A stretch of 64,000 nt of DNA. Origin: an uncultured Muribaculum sp. Lineage in GTDB: Bacteria; Bacteroidota; Bacteroidia; Bacteroidales; Muribaculaceae. A program made the position numbers and the translations under genes. The DNA lies in contig CAJUTE010000002.1 of the NCBI GenBank assembly GCA_910589555.1, positions 109,712 to 173,711 on the forward strand. Direction: 5' to 3'. Each line of letters begins with the position of its first letter. Within the stretch, counting starts at the first letter, position 1. The notes under the pieces were generated by a model, which had not been told where the DNA came from, did no database searches, and saw only the letters and a list, made by a program, of their open reading frames with translations. This document shows positions 59,910 through 64,000 of this stretch, piece after piece.

Positions 59910-60995
59910 ATGGAGAAAGTTATATTGACCGGCGACCGTCCTACCGGTAAATTGCATTTAGGACATTTCGTAGGCTCGCTCAAGCGCAGAGTTGAGTTGC
60001 AGAACTCGGGCGAGTTCGATAAGATATTCGTGATGATCGCCGACGCTCAGGCGTTGACCGACAATGCTGACAACCCCGAGAAGGTGCGTCAGAATGTCAT
60101 TGAGGTGGCGTTGGACTACCTGTCGGTGGGCATCGACCCGGCTAAGACTACTATTTTCATCCAGTCGCAGGTGCCTGAATTGACCGAATTGGCGTTTTAC
60201 TACATGAATCTTGTGTCGGTGGCGCGCGTGCAGCGTAATCCCACTGTCAAGACCGAGATCAAGATGCGCAATTTCGAGCAGAGCATTCCGGTGGGATTTT
60301 TCTGCTATCCGGTGAGCCAGGCTTCTGACATCACAGCGTTCAAGGCTACGGTTGTTCCTGTAGGGGAGGATCAGGCTCCTATGATCGAGCTTACCCGCGA
60401 GATTGTGACACGCTTCAACCACATCTATGGCGACACTCTCGCCATGCCGGAAATCATGCTTCCGGAAAATCAGGTGTGTATGCGCCTTCCCGGCACCGAC
60501 GGTCAGGCTAAGATGAGCAAATCGCTCGGAAACTGCATTTACCTGAGCGACACCGCTAAGGAGGTGGCTAAGAAGGTGAAGAGCATGTACACCGACCCGC
60601 AGCATCTCAACATCTCCGATCCCGGACATCTTGAGGGTAACTGTCCGTTCATATATCTTGACGCGTTCAGCAACGACGGGCATTTTGAAAAATATCTGCC
60701 TGAATATAAGAATCTTCAGGAGCTTAAAGACCATTACACCCGTGGCGGTCTTGGCGACGGCACTGTGAAGAAGTTCCTTATCAACGTGCTTGAGGAGACG
60801 CTCGCTCCGATACGCGAACGCCGCAAGGAGTGGGAGCAGAACATCCCGGCTGTATACGACATCCTGAAAGAGGGTTCGGAAAAGGCTCGTGAGGTTGCCG
60901 CAAAGACACTCGATGAGGTGCGTGCAGCGATGAAGATCAATTATTTCGATGATCTCGACCTCGTGAAGGAGCAGTCAAAGAAATACGGAAACTGA
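59910..60995 (+). CDS. trpS: Tryptophanyl-tRNA synthetase
   Basis: 361 residues from ATG 59910 (MEKVILTGDRPTGK), 40 residues downstream of the first possible start; the upstream residues are not family-like and would lie inside the preceding terminator. The HIGH-type motif is HLGH at residues 16-19 and the KMSKS motif at 201-205. The family features LTDNADNPEKV and VPVGEDQAPMIELTREI are present. It charges tRNA-Trp. TAATTTTG at 59876 is a possible -7. A hairpin terminator follows. Confidence 0.96.
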   Translation: MEKVILTGDRPTGKLHLGHFVGSLKRRVELQNSGEFDKIFVMIADAQALTDNADNPEKVRQNVIEVALDYLSVGIDPAKTTIFIQSQVPELTELAFYYMNLVSVARVQRNPTVKTEIKMRNFEQSIPVGFFCYPVSQASDITAFKATVVPVGEDQAPMIELTREIVTRFNHIYGDTLAMPEIMLPENQVCMRLPGTDGQAKMSKSLGNCIYLSDTAKEVAKKVKSMYTDPQHLNISDPGHLEGNCPFIYLDAFSNDGHFEKYLPEYKNLQELKDHYTRGGLGDGTVKKFLINVLEETLAPIRERRKEWEQNIPAVYDILKEGSEKAREVAAKTLDEVRAAMKINYFDDLDLVKEQSKKYGN

Positions 60996-61020
60996 CTCAT
61001 AAATTGATTTGATATAAGAG

Positions 61021-61066
61021 AGCGAGGGCACGCCGATATGATTCAGGCGCGCCCTCGCTATTTTTG
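61021..61066. terminator. Terminator after trpS, facing the carbonic anhydrase-like gene
   Basis: AGCGAGGGC (61021-61029) pairs with GCCCTCGCT (61051-61059) and further ACGC/GCGC bases, followed by ATTTTTG. It can serve both convergent genes. Confidence 0.8.
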
Positions 61067-61077
61067 TAGTGGCTTGT

Positions 61078-61635
61078 CTATGCTTCGGTTTCGTCTTTGA
61101 CGGCGTGCTCGTTGTCGAGCTCAGCGTCATACCATGTCGAGTACATGAGATAGTTTTTGGCTATCTTCTGGTTGATTTCCTTGCTTTGCGCAGGGTCGAC
61201 CATCTTGATGAATTTTGCGGGAGCGCCGCCCCACAGTTCGTTGGGACCTATCTGTGTGCGTGACAGCACCACGCTTCCGGCAGCCACGAGGGCGCCTTCG
61301 CCTACAACGGCGTCGTCCATCACTACGGCTCCCATCCCCACGAGCGCGAAGTCGTGGATTTTAGCTCCGTGTATGGTGACATTATGCCCGATTGACACGT
61401 CGTTGCCTATCTCTATTGTCGATTTCTGATACAGGGTGTGGAGCACCGAGCCGTCCTGGATGTTGACGCGGTTGCCGATGCGTATCGAGTTGACGTCGCC
61501 GCGCAATACGGTGTTGAACCACACGCTGCAGTCGTCGCCCATCACAACGTCGCCTATGATGGTGGCGTTGTCGGCGAGGTAGCAGTTTTTACCTATCTGA
61601 GGAGTGAATCCTCTAACTTTTTTTATTAAAGCCAT
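61078..61635 (-). CDS. Gamma-carbonic anhydrase-like hexapeptide-repeat protein
   Basis: 185 residues. A left-handed beta-helix of hexapeptide repeats (for example NCYLADNATIIGDVVMGDDCSVWFN, IGNRVNIQDGSVLHTLYQKSTIEIG). The histidine pattern SIGHNVTIHGAKIHDFALVGMGA supplies the metal ligands typical of the YrdA/PaaY/CamH group. These are zinc or iron carbonic anhydrases or related acyl-CoA acting proteins. No signal peptide. It is followed on the same strand (upstream) by the aminopeptidase P gene with a 23-base gap, so the two may be cotranscribed. Confidence 0.9.
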   Translation of the reverse strand: MALIKKVRGFTPQIGKNCYLADNATIIGDVVMGDDCSVWFNTVLRGDVNSIRIGNRVNIQDGSVLHTLYQKSTIEIGNDVSIGHNVTIHGAKIHDFALVGMGAVVMDDAVVGEGALVAAGSVVLSRTQIGPNELWGGAPAKFIKMVDPAQSKEINQKIAKNYLMYSTWYDAELDNEHAVKDETEA

Positions 61636-61658
61636 TATGTTTTAGTAATTATTAGTGT

Positions 61659-63467
61659 TTAGTCGAAGTTATAGGGGTTTTTCATAACAGGCTCGGTTTT
61701 GCGGGCAAGCCATTGGGCGGCGTCGGCGCTCAGATGAGGCGACAGGGTGTCGTAGACATGCTTGTGGTAGTCGTTGAGCCACTTTATCTGCGCGTCGGTC
61801 ATCATCGAGGTGTCGACGAGATTTGTGTCGAAGGGGAACAGTGTGACGGTCTCGAAGCGGAGGAAGTTGCCGCCGTCGGGAGTGGAGAGCGCCGGAACGG
61901 TCAATACGAGATTTTCGCTGCGGATGCCGTATTTTCCGGTCACGTAGAGTCCCGGTTCATTGGATGTGAGCATTCCCGGCTGAAGCGCCACGGGGTTTTC
62001 TTGCAGGCGTATGCTCTGCGGACCTTCGTGCACGTTGAGGAAGTGTCCCACCCCGTGGCCTGTGCCGTGAAGGAATGTTTTGCCCTCTTGCCACAGATAT
62101 CTGCGGGCGAGCACGTCGAGCTGCGCTCCTCTTGTGCCTTCGGGGAACAGCGCAGAGGCGAGGTCGATGTGCCCCATGAGCACGAGTGTGAAGTCGTGGC
62201 ATTCCTCGGGTGTGGGTGAGCCGAGCGATATTGTGCGGGTTATGTCGGTTGTTCCGTCGAGATATTGCGCGCCTGAGTCGATGAGCAGCAGTCCCTCCGG
62301 CGCAAGTGTGGCGTCAGACTCTTCGTCGGGTTCGTAATGAACTATGGCTCCATGCTCACGGTAGCCTGCGATGGTGCCGAAACTGTCGTCGAAATATAGC
62401 GGCTGGAGGGAGCGGTGACGAGTGATGACGCGGCACACTTCCAGCTCGGTCATTGTGTCGCCTTGCGCGAGCCTGCTCTCTATCTCCATGAATGCGTTGA
62501 CGAGCGCCACGCCGTCGCGGGTCATAGCCTTGCGCAGCCCGGCGATCTGGATGTCGTTTCTGATTGCTTTAGGTAGCTTTACGGGAGATAGCGCTGCGAC
62601 CATTCTGCCGGCGAGCTTCACCGGCACTATCGCCGGCGAGGTGGTGGGATCTGCCAGCACGCGGGTGTCGGCGGGGAGCGCTTCGAGAAACTCAAGAGCC
62701 CGGGAATAGGGCTTTGTGTCGATTCCGAGCTGCGACAGATGGAGTTTTACGTCATCGTCGATTTTTGCTTCTTCGACGAATAGCGTGGAACCTTCCGGGG
62801 CGAGGAAAAGGAAGCTTGTGACCACGGGGTTGTAGCGCACATCATTGCCGCGGATGTTGAGCAGCCACGCTATTTCATCGAGCGCGCTGATGAATATTGC
62901 TCCGGCTCCGGCTTGGTCGACCTCTTTCAATATGCGTTTGATCTTAGACGCGGCTTCCTCTCCGGCATATTCGGTTTTATGGATGAAAGCTTTGTCGGCG
63001 GGGAGGTCGGGGCGTTCGGTCCATATTCCGTCGGCGGGATGGAAATCGGTGGTCAATGATATCCCGGCTTTGTCAAGATCGGATTTTAATTGGTTGAGGG
63101 CTGCGACCGAGAATGTCATCGCGTCGATGCCCACCGAGGCTCCGGGTTGCAGCGTCGAGGTGAGATATTGGTTTATTGACGGTGTCGAGGGGAGTCCGTC
63201 TTTCATTAATATGATTAATGATCCTTCAAGCTGGTCGGCGGCTTGCAGGAAATATCGGGAGTCGGTCCACAGCCTTGCGTCGTCGACGGTGACCACGAGT
63301 GTGCCTGCCGATCCTGAGAATCCGCTGAAGAATTCCCTCAGGTGCCAGTGAGGCGCCATGTACTCACTCTGATGCGGGTCGGAGTGCGGTATTATCGTTG
63401 CGTCGATATTGGCTTGGCGCATTTTTTCTCTGAGAGCGTCGATGCGGCTTATTATGCTTTTTTCCAT
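61659..63467 (-). CDS. Xaa-Pro aminopeptidase (M24B, aminopeptidase P family)
   Basis: 602 residues in the three-domain long form: two creatinase-like N-terminal domains, then the pita-bread catalytic domain. Metal ligands: LLIDSGAQYLDGTTDITRT (two Asp), GTGHGVGHFLNVHEGP (His), TSNEPGLYV and IRSENLVLTV (two Glu). It removes N-terminal residues that precede proline and uses two Mn or Co ions. The length matches the eukaryote-like and Bacteroidetes forms. No signal peptide. It is possibly cotranscribed with the gamma-carbonic anhydrase gene downstream. Confidence 0.95.
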   Translation of the reverse strand: MEKSIISRIDALREKMRQANIDATIIPHSDPHQSEYMAPHWHLREFFSGFSGSAGTLVVTVDDARLWTDSRYFLQAADQLEGSLIILMKDGLPSTPSINQYLTSTLQPGASVGIDAMTFSVAALNQLKSDLDKAGISLTTDFHPADGIWTERPDLPADKAFIHKTEYAGEEAASKIKRILKEVDQAGAGAIFISALDEIAWLLNIRGNDVRYNPVVTSFLFLAPEGSTLFVEEAKIDDDVKLHLSQLGIDTKPYSRALEFLEALPADTRVLADPTTSPAIVPVKLAGRMVAALSPVKLPKAIRNDIQIAGLRKAMTRDGVALVNAFMEIESRLAQGDTMTELEVCRVITRHRSLQPLYFDDSFGTIAGYREHGAIVHYEPDEESDATLAPEGLLLIDSGAQYLDGTTDITRTISLGSPTPEECHDFTLVLMGHIDLASALFPEGTRGAQLDVLARRYLWQEGKTFLHGTGHGVGHFLNVHEGPQSIRLQENPVALQPGMLTSNEPGLYVTGKYGIRSENLVLTVPALSTPDGGNFLRFETVTLFPFDTNLVDTSMMTDAQIKWLNDYHKHVYDTLSPHLSADAAQWLARKTEPVMKNPYNFD

Positions 63468-63655
63468 ACGATCTTAATATGATATTGTAAAAGAACTTTT
63501 GCAAACATACGAAAAAAAAGCCGAGTGACGTTGGCAGATGAAGATAAAAATGCTTACCTTTGCTGCCGTAAAACCGCAAAGGGCATGAGAGTCCGGGTCA
63601 AAAATGAGTGTTGGAAACATAATTTTGATGAAAAACGAATTTTTGGCGAAAAAAA

Positions 63656-63687
63656 TTTGGATAGTATAAAAATCCTGCGTAACTTTG
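63656..63687 (+). promoter_or_regulatory. Promoter for the tRNA-Thr/Tyr/Gly cluster
   Basis: TTTG at 63656-63659, 20 bases, TAACTTTG at 63680-63687. The expected start is near 63694, about 44 bases before the first tRNA. Confidence 0.75.
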
Positions 63688-63737
63688 CACCGCTTTCGAC
63701 CTCCAAGGGGTTATGAAAGCAAAACAAAAACACAATT

Positions 63738-63811
63738 GCCTCTTTAGCTCAGTTGGCCAGAGCACGTGATTTGTAATCTCGGGGTCGTTGGTTCGAATCC
63801 GACAAGAGGCT
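63738..63811 (+). tRNA. tRNA-Thr (anticodon TGT)
   Basis: The acceptor GCCTCTT pairs with AAGAGGC. The D arm is GCTC...GAGC, the anticodon loop TTTGTAA gives TGT, and the T arm is GTTGGTTCGAATCCGAC. The discriminator is T and no CCA is encoded. Confidence 0.95.
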
Positions 63812-63856
63812 CAAATAAAGGGAGAGTGAATACTTTTAACCTGAATTAATTGTGTA

Positions 63857-63939
63857 GGGCGAATACCAGAGTGGCCAAATGGGGCAGACTGTAAATCTGC
63901 TGGTTTTTACCTTCGGTGGTTCGAATCCATCTTCGCCCA
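63857..63939 (+). tRNA. tRNA-Tyr (anticodon GTA)
   Basis: The acceptor GGGCGAA pairs with TTCGCCC. The anticodon stem-loop CAGACTGTAAATCTG gives GTA, and the long variable arm (TGGTTTTTACCTTCGG) is expected for class II tRNA-Tyr. T loop GGTTCGAATCC. Confidence 0.95.
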
Positions 63940-63948
63940 CTCCCAATT

Positions 63949-64000
63949 GCGGAAGTAGCTCAGTTGATAGAGCATCAGCCTTCCAAGCTGAGGGTCGCGA
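63949..64000 (+). tRNA. tRNA-Gly (anticodon TCC), 3' truncated by window end
   Basis: Starts GCGGAAGTAGCTCAGTTGAT. The anticodon stem TCAGC/GCTGA encloses the loop CTTCCAA with anticodon TCC. The T arm and acceptor 3' side lie outside the window. Confidence 0.88.

Overview
The window is a stretch of Bacteroidales chromosome. Evidence: a SusC/SusD pair, several secreted proteins with type IX secretion (T9SS) type A-like C-terminal sorting tails, fimbrillin-family lipoproteins, and promoters that repeatedly match the Bacteroidetes form TTTG-N19..21-TAnnTTTG, with few recognisable Shine-Dalgarno sites. Overall gene content and base composition suggest the Muribaculaceae/Bacteroidaceae side of the order; that placement is inference. 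I see no phage, insertion sequence, integrase, CRISPR array or rRNA operon.

Layout. (1) 1-9315: a SusCD outer-membrane import locus flanked by two secreted metalloproteases (a metzincin-type one cut by the window start, and an M6-like one) plus an unrecognised CTD-bearing secreted protein. No glycan-degrading enzyme is present, so a protein or peptide substrate is inferred. (2) 9386-13871: an OmpR-type response regulator, a histidine kinase and a PiT phosphate transporter with a helical, PhoU-like tail. (3) 13939-18878: a TolC / HlyD / ABC-2 permease / ABC-2 permease export operon with no ATPase gene. (4) 18901-28915: an orphan TPR histidine kinase, an OmpA-like lipoprotein, a DMT transporter, a TPR protein, a DUF4301 protein, an Eis-like acetyltransferase, a secreted thioredoxin and an ECF-type sigma factor. 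(5) 28916-34963: three short proteins, a GldB-like lipoprotein, a cell-wall amidase with an MCE/MlaD protein, and dnaA preceded by a long perfect palindrome. (6) 35057-40887: an M16 peptidase and a large CE8 pectinesterase-like protein. (7) 41185-44042: rplM-rpsI-rpsB-tsf translation genes with candidate leader structures. (8) 44267-49333: a fimbrial lipoprotein pair, a beta-helix pectate-lyase-like protein and a SASA esterase. (9) 49498-56430: a coiled-coil membrane protein, MgtC-like and KefB-like proteins, a DMT transporter, and a zinc-type ABC ATPase and binding protein without a permease. (10) 56559-64000: an Lrp regulator, GH29 fucosidase, inositol monophosphatase, trpS, gamma-carbonic anhydrase-like protein, aminopeptidase P, and a tRNA-Thr/Tyr/Gly cluster cut by the window end.

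Most of the window is ordinary core genome. The parts most worth a second look are the protease-SusCD locus with its unknown secreted protein, the ATPase-less exporter operon, the palindrome before dnaA, the 9-bp tandem repeats reused as intergenic elements, and the small proteins that standard length cut-offs would miss.
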